NCBI RefSeq assembly: GCF_020400585.1
Contig: NZ_JAINVF010000025.1
Span: 1-64,000 of the forward strand
DNA: 64,000 nt
Source: Streptomyces sp. NK08204
GTDB lineage: Bacteria > Actinomycetota > Actinomycetes > Streptomycetales > Streptomycetaceae
Reading direction: 5' to 3'
The notes under the pieces are model-generated. The model saw only the letters and a program-made list of their open reading frames with translations, made no database searches and was not told the origin of the DNA. A program made the translations under genes and the position numbers. Shown here one piece after another: positions 27,104-35,292 of the stretch (position 1 is its first letter; each line of letters starts with the position of its first letter).

Positions 27104-27727
27104 GTGGTCGCGGTGGGCCCCCACGGATTCGAGCGTGGACACGAGGAGTGCGGTCCGGGTCGACACGGCCGGGGCGGCTTCGGCGGCTTCGAGGGGCGGC
27201 GCGCCGCCTTCGGGCCCTTCGGGCCAGGCGGACCCGGATTCGGCCCGGGCCCATGGGGGCCGCGAGGGCGTGGCGGTCCAAGGGGCAGGGCACGGCGCGG
27301 TGACGTACGCGCCTCGATCCTGGCCCTGCTGAAGGACCGGCCGATGCACGGCTACGAGATGATCCAGGAGATCGCCGAGCGCAGCGGCGGGGTCTGGAAG
27401 CCCAGCCCCGGCTCGGTCTACCCCACCCTCCAGCTGCTGGAGGACGAGGGTCTGATCACCAGCGAGAGCGAGGGTGGCAAAAAGCTCTTCTCGCTCACCG
27501 AGACCGGTCGTGGCGCCGCCGAGGAGGGGCCGGACGCTCCCTGGGAGGAGGCCTCGCGCGGGGTCGACTGGGAGGCCCTCAGCGAGATCCGCCAGGCGGG
27601 CTTCGGGCTGATGGAAGCCTTCGGGCAGGTCTGGAAGACCGGCACGAAGGAGCAGCGCGAGAAGGCACTGGCCGTCATCAACGAAGCCCGCAAGAAGCTG
27701 TACCTGATCCTCGCCGATGAGCACTGA
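27104..27727 (+). CDS. PadR family transcriptional regulator
   Basis: A 207-residue regulator: a Gly/Pro/Phe-rich N-terminus (about 60 residues), then the PadR winged helix (ILALLKDRPMHGYEMIQEIAERSGGVWKPSPGSVYPTLQLLEDEGLI) and a C-terminal dimerisation helix ending INEARKKLYLILADEH. The Gly-rich head is normal in Streptomyces members. GTG 27104 follows GAGGGG (27093-27098); GTG 27113 is an alternative. An operator-like dyad is just upstream. The Tn7-like element inserted about 100 bp upstream may have separated it from distal promoter elements. Confidence 0.9.
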   Translation: MVAVGPHGFERGHEECGPGRHGRGGFGGFEGRRAAFGPFGPGGPGFGPGPWGPRGRGGPRGRARRGDVRASILALLKDRPMHGYEMIQEIAERSGGVWKPSPGSVYPTLQLLEDEGLITSESEGGKKLFSLTETGRGAAEEGPDAPWEEASRGVDWEALSEIRQAGFGLMEAFGQVWKTGTKEQREKALAVINEARKKLYLILADEH

Positions 27728-27915
27728 GGATGAGCGCTGAGGCCGTCACGACGACCGGGGCGCCCTCCGGAATCCTCCGCGGGACGCCCTGTTGCGTGGC
27801 CGGTCGAGGGGACAGGGCTCGGCGGTGGGGTGGCGGTCACCGCGAGAGTCTCGTCGCGTGCACCGGCACCAGGCTCCTGGCCGGGCTCTCTCCCGTCCCT
27901 CGCTCCTTGCGTGCG

Positions 27916-28404
27916 TCACCGGGCGACGGGCCTGACATCCCGTTCCCGGTCGGACTCCGGCCACACATAGGGCAGGTCGTCCGGTGTTCCCGGGAACACG
28001 TCGCCATAGGCGTCCCGGTCCTTGCGGACGAGTGCCGACCGGTGACTCCGGTGGAACGCCTCGTCGCCGAGCCAGGGCGGCAGTTCGCCGGCGGCGGCGA
28101 GAGCGGGCTGGTCTCTCACGGGGGTGCCCGGGCGGGCCTCGGTGAAACCGGCGACGAGCGAGGCGGCGCAGCTGTCCTGGTGTCCCCGCTCCCGCCAGAC
28201 CCGGCAGATCTCCAGGCCGTAGCGGACGAGTGCCTCCTCGTATCCGGTCCACATGCGCACGGCGGGGTGCCGCCGCCATCCGTATCCCGGGACGGTCAGA
28301 CCGCGCAGCACCTGGAGCGCCTCGACCCGTTGCTTGCCGAGGCGCCGGCGGTCCAGCAGCAGGGCGGAACGGCGGAAGTCGGGATGGGGCAGGAACGTCT
28401 GCAT
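27916..28404 (-). CDS. MSMEG_6728-like family protein
   Basis: A 162-residue soluble protein beginning MQTFLPHPDFRRSALLLDRRRLGKQRVEALQVLRGL, the pattern of the MSMEG_6728 family, which is distantly related to pyrimidine-dimer DNA glycosylase (endonuclease V) proteins. YGWRRHPAVRMWTGYEEALVRYGLEIC is the second conserved block. A role in DNA repair is a family-level guess. ATG 28404 is the only sensible start, and longer frames upstream are Arg-rich shadows. The final third (residues 110-162) contains LPPWLGDEAFHRSHRSALVRKD, also typical. Confidence 0.85.
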   Translation of the reverse strand: MQTFLPHPDFRRSALLLDRRRLGKQRVEALQVLRGLTVPGYGWRRHPAVRMWTGYEEALVRYGLEICRVWRERGHQDSCAASLVAGFTEARPGTPVRDQPALAAAGELPPWLGDEAFHRSHRSALVRKDRDAYGDVFPGTPDDLPYVWPESDRERDVRPVAR

Positions 28405-29388
28405 GACGGTCACCTGAAGTCGCGCGTCGTCCGGCAGCGCGGGGGTCCGGCCGCCAACGGGCTTGCGGCCCACTGACCGGCGGGGGGAGGGCAGAGGCGG
28501 TTCCCACGACCCACTCCGCGTACCGGCTGGCTCCGTGTCGAGCAGCCGGTGCACACCGCGTCTGCGCCTCCCGGCGCCCCGATCAGTGGGGCACCATCGC
28601 CGAGTGCCCCGACGGCGCCGACTCCAACCACGTCGCAGCCGACCACCTTTGCGCCGTGGGCAACCGTCCATGGTGCCGGCTCAGGTCACCTGCCCGGCCG
28701 GCGTGCGCAGCGGCTCGTTCCACGCGGCCGTCGCCGAGTCCTTGAGCCTGCCCGTCACCAGCGACACCGGGGTGCCGGTGAATTCACCGTCGACGCGGAC
28801 CGTCCTGGCCTCTCCGTCGGGTCCGAGCGGCCAGCGGGCGGTGACGGTCCCTTCACCGGGAAGCCCATCAGCTTCATGTTCTCCTGGAACGTACCGCCCA
28901 CCGCGGGGGTTCGGCCTGTCCTCGGGAAAGCCTGTGCGGGGCGCGTTCCACTTCCCGTACGACGACCGGTCGGTGAGCCTGCTGATGGGCCATCAGAAAA
29001 CCCGGGATGCCACCCGGCCCGCGCGACGTGTCACCGCCGCGTCGAACAGAACCCACGCAGTGCTCCCCTTGGGGCGTACACCCGGTGCGCGTGCTGCTTG
29101 CCGTCCACCGACGGCAGCTCCACAAGGCAGGACCCGCACATGCTTTCCCTGCCCGTGTCGGACGGGTGGCAAGAGGCCGTCGTTGCCTTGAGGGGCGTGC
29201 GGCAAGGCGGCGGCGCGCGCCCCTGGCGGGCGGCCGACCGCATCTCCTCCGTAAGGATGAGATCCCGGTCGGCGATGTCCACTCTGCGTGGGACGCGAAA
29301 ATGGTTCCGCCCGTCGATGCCCCGGACCGTTGTGGCTGATGGGGTAGGGGTTGTGCAATCGCGTACAGCCCGCCGGCCCGCCTCTGAC
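28405..29388. other. Degenerate stretch without an intact gene
   Basis: No complete gene is supported in these 984 nt. Two coding-like pieces remain. One is a plus-strand piece at about 28545-28680 (PDQWGTIAECPDGAD, ADHLCAVGNRPW). The other is a minus-strand C-terminus ending at the TGA in 28681-28683 (RTPAVGGTFQENMKLMGF, then after a 1-nt frame change GTVTARWPLGPDGEARTV and KDSATAAWNEPLRTPAGQV). Both have G/C third positions but no recognised family. They look like gene remnants. Confidence 0.45.
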
Positions 29389-29862
29389 GTGACGGACCCG
29401 CGTGGGGACATGGACGACGAAGCCGGGCTCAGTGCCGAGCTGGCGGCGGTGGTCGCCAGTGCCCGCAGGAGGGCCGTGCGGGACGGGGACCGGCAGATCG
29501 ACACCGCCCACCTGCTCCACTCCCTCCTCGAACACGACGCCGAGGTCCGCGCCGCCGTCGGCGACGCCCCGCAGCTCGCCCGGCTGCTCGGCTACCTCGT
29601 GCAGCGCAGCATCGGCTACGGCCTGCGCTGGCAGGGCAGCGTGGAGGACTCCGTCGGTGAACGTGCCGTGGCCACGCCCGGCGCCGCGGGCTGGTCGCCG
29701 GTCGCCGCAGCCGCCCTGACGTACGCCCTCGGGCGCGCCCGGCGGCGCGGCGAGACCCGCGTCAACGGCACCGACCTGCTCGCCGCCCTCGTCGTGGACC
29801 GGCGGTCCCGGGCCGTCGAGGTCCTCGAACGCGCCGGCGTCCGTGTGCCGTCCATCCCCTGA
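29389..29862 (+). CDS. Clp N-domain (Clp repeat) protein
   Basis: A 157-residue protein built of Clp-R type repeats: AELAAVVASARRRAVRDGDRQIDTAHLLHSLLEHDAEVRAAV and a second, weaker unit AAAALTYALGRARRRGETRVNGTDLLAALVVD. It has no AAA+ ATPase domain, so it is a stand-alone adaptor-like domain that might deliver substrates to ClpC or bind arginine-phosphorylated proteins, which is inference. GTG 29389 or ATG 29410 may start it; neither has a strong ribosome site. The frame is open far upstream but that part is degenerate. Confidence 0.78.
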   Translation: MTDPRGDMDDEAGLSAELAAVVASARRRAVRDGDRQIDTAHLLHSLLEHDAEVRAAVGDAPQLARLLGYLVQRSIGYGLRWQGSVEDSVGERAVATPGAAGWSPVAAAALTYALGRARRRGETRVNGTDLLAALVVDRRSRAVEVLERAGVRVPSIP

Positions 29863-29914
29863 GACAGGGGCAATGGGGGATGACGCTCATGTCATCGCCT
29901 GTCATCATGTGCCG

Positions 29915-30931
29915 GTGCGTAAGTCTGAGAGCAGTCAGGGCAGTCGTGGAAAAGGCGTCGGGCTCGGTCTCGCGCTCGCCTCGGCGCTGGCCTTCGGAGG
30001 GTCCGGGGTGGCGGCCAAGCCACTGATCGAGGCGGGGCTCGACCCGCTGCACGTGGTGTGGCTGCGGGTGGCCGGTGCCGCCGTGGTCATGCTGCCGCTC
30101 GCCGTACGGCACCGCGCCCTGCTGCGCGACCGGCCCGCGCTGCTCGCCGGTTTCGGGCTGCTCGCCGTGGCGGGTGTCCAGGCCTGCTACTTCGCCGCGC
30201 TCTCCCGTATTCCGGTCGGCGTGGCGCTGCTCATCGAGTACCTCGCGCCCGCCCTGGTGCTCGGCTGGGTGCGGTTCGTCCAGCGCCGGCCGGTGACCCG
30301 TGCCGCCGCGCTCGGTGTCGTCCTTGCGGCCGGCGGCCTGGCCTGTGTGGTGCAAGTCTGGTCGGGGCTGAGCTTCGACGCGCTGGGCCTGGTGCTCGCG
30401 CTGGGCGCGGCCTGCTGCCAGGTCGGCTACTTCGTCCTGTCCGACCAGGGCAGTGACGCGGGCCGGCGGGCGCCGGACCCGCTGGGGGTCATCGCCTACG
30501 GCCTGCTCGTCGGTGCCGCCGTGCTGACGCTCGTCGCCCGCCCCTGGAGCATGCGCTGGTCGGTGCTGACCGGCTCAGCGGACATGAACGGCACCGCCGT
30601 CCCGGCACTCGTACTGCTCGCCTGGATCGTGCTCGTCGCCACGGTCATCGCGTACATCACCGGCGTGCTCTCCGTGCGGCGGCTGTCTCCGCAGGTCGCG
30701 GGTGTCGTCGCCTGCCTCGAGGCGGTCATCGCGACCGTGCTCGCCTGGGTGCTGCTCGGCGAGCACCTGTCCGCTCCGCAGATCGCCGGTGGCGCCATCG
30801 TGCTCGTCGGCGCGTTCATCGCCCAGTCCTCGGCCCCCGCCAAGCCCGCCCCGGAGCCGGTCGCGACGGGCGGCCCGGACCACGAGTGGTCCGGCGCCGG
30901 GAAGTTGTCCGCCCGCGACACCACCGCATAA
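29915..30931 (+). CDS. EamA/DMT family transporter
   Basis: A 338-residue inner-membrane protein with ten predicted transmembrane helices in two EamA repeats (ALASALAFGGSGVAAKPLIEAG and, in the second half, VVACLEAVIATVLAWVLLGEHLSAPQI). It is a drug/metabolite exporter-type permease of unknown substrate. GTG 29915 begins a short charged N-terminus (VRKSESSQG). A similar but separate EamA gene follows 195 nt downstream in the same direction, and a third lies at 34238, so there are three family members within 6 kb. Confidence 0.88.
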   Translation: MRKSESSQGSRGKGVGLGLALASALAFGGSGVAAKPLIEAGLDPLHVVWLRVAGAAVVMLPLAVRHRALLRDRPALLAGFGLLAVAGVQACYFAALSRIPVGVALLIEYLAPALVLGWVRFVQRRPVTRAAALGVVLAAGGLACVVQVWSGLSFDALGLVLALGAACCQVGYFVLSDQGSDAGRRAPDPLGVIAYGLLVGAAVLTLVARPWSMRWSVLTGSADMNGTAVPALVLLAWIVLVATVIAYITGVLSVRRLSPQVAGVVACLEAVIATVLAWVLLGEHLSAPQIAGGAIVLVGAFIAQSSAPAKPAPEPVATGGPDHEWSGAGKLSARDTTA

Positions 30932-30941
30932 GGTGCCGGTC

Positions 30942-30983
30942 ATGCCTTCGAACGCGCTCGTCCTTCCGCCTCCCGCCGCCTGA
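30942..30983 (+). promoter_or_regulatory. Possible 13-codon leader peptide and hairpin
   Basis: ATG 30942 opens MPSNALVLPPPAA and stops at 30981-30983. The codons before the stop are part of a 7-bp stem (CCCGCCG/CGGCGGG around CCTGA, about 30973-30991). A short ORF with consecutive prolines in a hairpin ahead of a transporter resembles a ribosome-mediated attenuator, but the ribosome site is weak. Confidence 0.3.
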
Positions 30984-31125
30984 CGGCGGGCCTCCCGGAC
31001 CACACGCCCGGCGCGCGACGTGCCGGGCCGGACGGTGCTGCCCGCAGATGAGGTCCTCGCGCCCCGCCACGGCGGGTCGCCTTCGAGCTTTGGCACTTCT
31101 GTGCGCTTCTGCGGAGAGATTCCCC

Positions 31126-32076
31126 TTGTCGAATGCTGTCTCAGGCCTGCCCGTCGGGCGTGGCCTGCTCTACCTGATCATCACCGGTGCCGCCTGGGGC
31201 ACCGCCGGCGCCGCCGCCTCCCTGGTCTACCGGGCCAGTGACATGGGCGCCTTCGGCCTGTCGTTCTGGCGCTGCGCCATCGGGCTCGTCCTGCTGCTGG
31301 CGGGCCGCATGCTGCGCCCGCGCATCCGCCCGGCAGTGGCCGAACCCTTGCGCCGCAGGGTCGCGAAGGCCGTCACCACCGGCCTGGGTCTGGCCGTCTT
31401 CCAGACCTCCTACTTCGCGGCCGTGGGGGTGACCGGGCTGGCCGTTGCCACCGTCGTCACCCTCGGCGCGGGACCCGTGCTCATCGCGCTCGGCGCCCGG
31501 CTGGTGCTGGGGGAGCGGCTGGGCCGCGGCGGTGTCCTCGCCGTCGCCGGGGCGCTCGCCGGGCTGGTCGTGCTCACCCTGGGCGGCTCTCAGGCGTCCG
31601 TCCGCCCGGCGGGCGTGTTCCTCGCGCTCGTCTCGGCGGCCGGCTACTGCGTGATGACCCTGCTCACCCGCCGGTGGGGCCGCGACGGCGGTGTCGACGC
31701 CTCCGACACCACGCTCTGGGCCTTCGCGGTGACGGGCCTCGCCGTGCTGCCGCTCGCCGTGCACGAGGGACTGCTTCCGCACACCGCCCACCCCGCCCGG
31801 CTGCTGTGGCTCGTCGTGTACATCGCCGCGGTGCCGACGGCCCTCGCGTACGCCCTGTACTTCGCCGGAGCCGCCGTCGTACGGTCCGCCACCGTCTCCG
31901 TCATCATGCTGCTGGAGCCGGTGACCGCCGCCGTGCTCGCCGTCGCCCTGCTCGGCGAACACCTCACTGCTGCCACCCTGACCGGCACCCTGCTGATGCT
32001 CGGCGCGGTCGGCGGCCTCGCCGTGGACGAGGCCCGGGGAGGCGGGCGCCGTGACCCGGTGCCCACGACCTCCTAG
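31126..32076 (+). CDS. EamA/DMT family transporter
   Basis: A 316-residue membrane protein with ten helices in two EamA repeats (LLYLIITGAAWGTAGAAASLVYRA; VSVIMLLEPVTAAVLAVALLGEHLT). TTG 31126 is preferred because GGAGAGA (31113-31119) lies 6 nt before it, and the residues that follow (LSNAVSGLPVGRG) lead directly into the first helix. The substrate is unknown; amino-acid or purine efflux is typical of the family. A minus-strand PNPOx gene ends 1 nt after its stop, so these convergent genes have no room for a terminator between them. Confidence 0.88.
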   Translation: MSNAVSGLPVGRGLLYLIITGAAWGTAGAAASLVYRASDMGAFGLSFWRCAIGLVLLLAGRMLRPRIRPAVAEPLRRRVAKAVTTGLGLAVFQTSYFAAVGVTGLAVATVVTLGAGPVLIALGARLVLGERLGRGGVLAVAGALAGLVVLTLGGSQASVRPAGVFLALVSAAGYCVMTLLTRRWGRDGGVDASDTTLWAFAVTGLAVLPLAVHEGLLPHTAHPARLLWLVVYIAAVPTALAYALYFAGAAVVRSATVSVIMLLEPVTAAVLAVALLGEHLTAATLTGTLLMLGAVGGLAVDEARGGGRRDPVPTTS

Positions 32077-32077
32077 C

Positions 32078-32779
32078 TCAGCGCGCCGCCAGATCGGCCA
32101 GGTACCCGGGGAGTTCGACCCCGGGCGCCAGGCCGGCGTCGGCGACCGGGATGTCGTACCCCTTGCGGAGCGGGACGACCCCGGCCCAGTGCGGCAGGGT
32201 CAGGTCCTCGGGCTCGTCGTTCACGCCGCCGGTGCGCAGCTTGGCGGAGACCTCGTTCAGATCCAGGCGGATCACCGCGGTGGCGGCCAGCTCCTTCTTG
32301 TTCGCGGGCCTGGAGTCGGCGGCCCGGCCCGGCACGACGTGGTCGACCAGCGCGTCCAGGGCCAGCCGCCGCTCCTCGGTGTCGGTGACGTCGTACGCGA
32401 TGCCGTGCACCACGACCGAGCGGTAGTTGACCGAGTGATGGAAGGCGGAGCGCGCCAGGACCAGCCCGTCCAGGTGGGTGACGGTCAGGCACACCGGCAG
32501 GCCCGGGTCGGCCTGGCCGGTCATCCGCAGCGGGCGCGATCCGGTGGACCCGTGGATGTAGAGCCGCTCACCGACCCGGCCGTACAGGGTCGGCAGCACC
32601 ACGGGGGCGCCGTCGCGGACGAAGCCGAGGTGGCAGACGTAACCCTCGTCCAGTATCGCGTGCACCAACTCCCGGTCGTATGCGGCCCGTTCCGCCGAAC
32701 GCGTCGGCACAGTACGGTCGGTGGGGGTGTACGCGGTGGATACCGGCTGCGGTGCGTTGGTCTCCTTGGTCCCCTGCAT
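32078..32779 (-). CDS. Pyridoxamine 5'-phosphate oxidase family (FMN-binding) protein
   Basis: A 233-residue protein with the split-barrel flavin-binding fold: YVCHLGFVRDGAPVVLPTLYGRVGERLYIHGS and VCLTVTHLDGLVLARSAFHHSVNYRSVVVHGIA. It is of the type often paired with MocR regulators, and is annotated as flavin-nucleotide-binding or PNPOx-like. Genuine PLP synthesis is uncertain. ATG 32779 follows AGGAGAG. It is divergent from the MocR gene, whose likely operator (32804-32815) lies between the two starts. Confidence 0.88.
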   Translation of the reverse strand: MQGTKETNAPQPVSTAYTPTDRTVPTRSAERAAYDRELVHAILDEGYVCHLGFVRDGAPVVLPTLYGRVGERLYIHGSTGSRPLRMTGQADPGLPVCLTVTHLDGLVLARSAFHHSVNYRSVVVHGIAYDVTDTEERRLALDALVDHVVPGRAADSRPANKKELAATAVIRLDLNEVSAKLRTGGVNDEPEDLTLPHWAGVVPLRKGYDIPVADAGLAPGVELPGYLADLAAR

Positions 32780-32803
32780 TGCGTCTCTCCTGGCGATCAG
32801 TAT

Positions 32804-32819
32804 TGCACTAGTGCATAAT
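32804..32819. promoter_or_regulatory. MocR operator and leaderless promoter
   Basis: TGCACTAGTGCA (32804-32815) is a perfect 12-bp palindrome. CATAAT (32814-32819) overlaps its end and lies 7 nt before GTG 32827, the usual -10 to +1 distance, so the MocR mRNA would be leaderless. The site also covers the divergent promoter of the PNPOx gene. Confidence 0.65.
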
Positions 32820-32826
32820 TGTTTTT

Positions 32827-34158
32827 GTGCTAGGAGAGTATCGAATCCAGGGACGTGGCGCAGCAGAGATCGCGGCGAGCGTGGAGCGTGCGGTCGGCAG
32901 CGGAGAGCTGCGGCCGGGCCAACCGCTGCCCCCGATGAGGGAGTTGGCGGCCAGCCTCGGGGTGAACCCCAATACGGTCGCGGCTGCCTATCGCACCCTG
33001 CGCGAGCGCGGAGTCATCGAGACCGCCGGACGCCGGGGCAGCCGCGTCAGGTTCAAGCCGGCCACGACCGGGCGTGAGGAACTGCGCGTGGAGGTCCCCG
33101 CCGGCGGGCGGGACCTGTCGACCGGCAACCCCGACCCCGCCCTGCTGCCCCGCCTGGCCCCCGCCCTCGCCGCGGCGGCACAGGCCGGGGACCGGGAGCC
33201 CGTCCTGTACGGCGACGACCCGGTCGACCCGGACCTCGCCCGCATCGCACGCGCCGACCTCGACGCCGACGGCGTGCCCGAGGGACCGCTGACCGTCACC
33301 TCGGGCTCCCTCGACGCCGTGGAACGCGTGCTGCTGGCCCACCTCAAACCGGGCGACGCGGTCGCCGTCGAGGACCCGGGCTGGGGCAGCACCCTGGACC
33401 TCGTCCCGGCGCTGGGGCTGCGCACGGTCGCCGTGGGCGTCGACGACGAGGGGCCCCGCGCCGACGACCTGCGCCGCGCCCTGGAGTCCGGCGCCCGCGC
33501 CGTGATCGTCACCGGCCGCGCGCAGAACCCGACCGGCGCCTCGGTGAGCGCCACGCGCGCGCGTGCCCTGCGCGCGGTGCTGCGCGAGCACCCGCAGACC
33601 CTGCTGATCGAGGACGACCACGGCCACGGCATCGTCGACCTCCCGCTGCACCCAATCGCAGGCGTCACCACCCACTGGGCCCTGGTCCGCTCCGTCGCCA
33701 AGGCTTATGGCCCCGACCTGCGGCTCGCCGTCCTCACCGGCGACCCCGTCACGGTCGACCGGGTGCGGGGCCGCCAGCGCCTGGGGCCGGGCTGGGTGAG
33801 TCACCTGCTCCAGCGGGCGGTGGTCCGGTTGTGGACCGACGGTGCGGTGGACAGGGCAGCGGTGGCGGCGGCCTACCGCTCCCGCAGACAGGCCCTGATC
33901 GACGCGCTCGCCGACCGCGGTGTCGCCGCCCACGGTCGCAGCGGCATGAACGTCTGGATCCCCGTCCGCGACGAGACGGGGGCACTGGCCCGCCTCCTCC
34001 AGTCGGGCTGGGCGGTGGCCCCCGGAGCCCGTTTCCGCCTGGACACCCCGCCGGGCATCCGCATCACGGTCTCCACACTGACCGTGCACGACATCGCCCC
34101 TCTGGCGGAGGCGGTGGCGGCGGCGGTGCGACCGTCACCGGCGCGGACCTATGGCTGA
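32827..34158 (+). CDS. MocR-type regulator (GntR HTH fused to aminotransferase-like domain)
   Basis: This 443-residue protein has an N-terminal GntR winged helix (GELRPGQPLPPMRELAASLGVNPNTVAAAYRTLRERGVI) and a class I aminotransferase-like domain that binds PLP. The SVAKAYGPDLRLAV segment supplies the internal-aldimine lysine, and GRAQNPTGAS and EDDHGHG are the usual cofactor contacts. MocR proteins sense PLP or an amino-acid-like effector and commonly control the neighbouring gene, here the divergent PNPOx-like gene. GTG 32827 sits at the predicted transcription start. Confidence 0.92.
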   Translation: MLGEYRIQGRGAAEIAASVERAVGSGELRPGQPLPPMRELAASLGVNPNTVAAAYRTLRERGVIETAGRRGSRVRFKPATTGREELRVEVPAGGRDLSTGNPDPALLPRLAPALAAAAQAGDREPVLYGDDPVDPDLARIARADLDADGVPEGPLTVTSGSLDAVERVLLAHLKPGDAVAVEDPGWGSTLDLVPALGLRTVAVGVDDEGPRADDLRRALESGARAVIVTGRAQNPTGASVSATRARALRAVLREHPQTLLIEDDHGHGIVDLPLHPIAGVTTHWALVRSVAKAYGPDLRLAVLTGDPVTVDRVRGRQRLGPGWVSHLLQRAVVRLWTDGAVDRAAVAAAYRSRRQALIDALADRGVAAHGRSGMNVWIPVRDETGALARLLQSGWAVAPGARFRLDTPPGIRITVSTLTVHDIAPLAEAVAAAVRPSPARTYG

Positions 34159-34237
34159 CGCACGTCAGGTGGGATGCGTTCCCTCGGGGCGTTCCCTCGG
34201 GGTGTTCCCTTGGGGGGCGTCCTCTCGGGATCTCGGC

Positions 34238-35218
34238 TCAGGACTTCTGCTCGGGACTTCCGCTCGGCACTTCGGCCCGGGTCTTCGGCCTCACCTGGGT
34301 GAGCGCCGCGCCCGCGAGGACGATCACTGCCCCCACCGGCGTGGTCCAGCGCAGCGACTCGCCGAGAATCGCAACCCCGGCGGCCGTGGCGATGACCGGA
34401 ATGAAGTACGTCACCATCTGAGCGGTGGTCGGCCCGACCTCGGCGACCAGCCCGTACTGGATGAGCACCGCCAGCCCCGTCCCCAGCGCGCCCAACGCGG
34501 CGATCGCCAGCAGCGGGACGAGCGGGGCATGTGTCGGCAGTCCTGCGAACAGGGGGGTGACAACGGCCAGTTGCAGCGTGGCGATCAGCAACTGTCCGCC
34601 CGTCATCGACAGATGCGAGTTGCCCGTACCGGCCAGCATGCGCCGGACGTAGATCCAGCCGACCGGATAGCTCAGCGAGGCCAGCAGCGCCATCGCCGTA
34701 CCCGTGGCGTCCAGCCCGTGGAAGCCCTGCCACGCCCCGAGCACCGTCAGCACCCCGAGAAAGCCCAGGCCCAGCCCGGCGACACGCACCCGGGTCGGCC
34801 GGTCCTCGGAGAGGGCGACCATGGACAGGGCCATGCCCCACAGGGGCGACGTGGCGTTGCAGATGCCGGCCAGCGTGGACGGGATGGTCAGTTCCGAGTA
34901 GGCGAAGAGGGAGAACGGCAGGGCGTTCAGGAAGAACGCGGCGACCGTCATGTGACCCCACAGCCGGGCCCCGCGCGGCAGCCGCTCCCGCTTCACGGCC
35001 ATCGCCGCGAGCAGCACCGCGGTACCGAAGACCAGCCTGCCGAGGGTCACCTGGAAGGGCGCGTACCCTCCCGTGCCCACCTTGATCAGCAGGAAGCTGA
35101 AACCCCAGATCAGGGACAGCGCACCGAAGCGCAGCCGCCAGTCGAGGCGAGCGCGGGGGCGGGCGGGGGTCGGGGCGGGGGTGCGGGACTGGATCCGGGG
35201 TGTGGCGGTCGTGCTCAT
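34238..35218 (-). CDS. EamA/DMT family transporter
   Basis: A 326-residue permease with ten helices. The first EamA repeat begins GALSLIWGFSFLLIKVGTGGYAP, and the second ends GVAILGESLRWTTPVGAVIVLAGAALTQ. An Arg/Pro-rich N-terminus (MSTTATPRIQSRTPAPTPA) precedes it. ATG 35218 or 35230 may be used. It is divergent from a LysR regulator 74 nt away, the classic arrangement for a LysR-controlled exporter, so export of a metabolite sensed by LysR is a reasonable inference. The C-terminus is Ser/Pro-rich. Confidence 0.88.
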   Translation of the reverse strand: MSTTATPRIQSRTPAPTPARPRARLDWRLRFGALSLIWGFSFLLIKVGTGGYAPFQVTLGRLVFGTAVLLAAMAVKRERLPRGARLWGHMTVAAFFLNALPFSLFAYSELTIPSTLAGICNATSPLWGMALSMVALSEDRPTRVRVAGLGLGFLGVLTVLGAWQGFHGLDATGTAMALLASLSYPVGWIYVRRMLAGTGNSHLSMTGGQLLIATLQLAVVTPLFAGLPTHAPLVPLLAIAALGALGTGLAVLIQYGLVAEVGPTTAQMVTYFIPVIATAAGVAILGESLRWTTPVGAVIVLAGAALTQVRPKTRAEVPSGSPEQKS

Positions 35219-35267
35219 GACCTCAACCATGCACGACGTGATCTCGTAGCACAATCGAGACTTCTCA

Positions 35268-35287
35268 CCTGATACCTCGTAGTATCA
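35268..35287. promoter_or_regulatory. Imperfect dyad in the LysR/EamA divergent promoter
   Basis: GATACCTCGTAGTATC lies about 10-20 nt before LysR ATG 35293. GATAC and GTATC are 5-bp arms with a 6-nt centre, matching the T-N11-A style of LysR binding sites. It is a candidate operator. Confidence 0.45.
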
Positions 35288-35292
35288 CTTAC

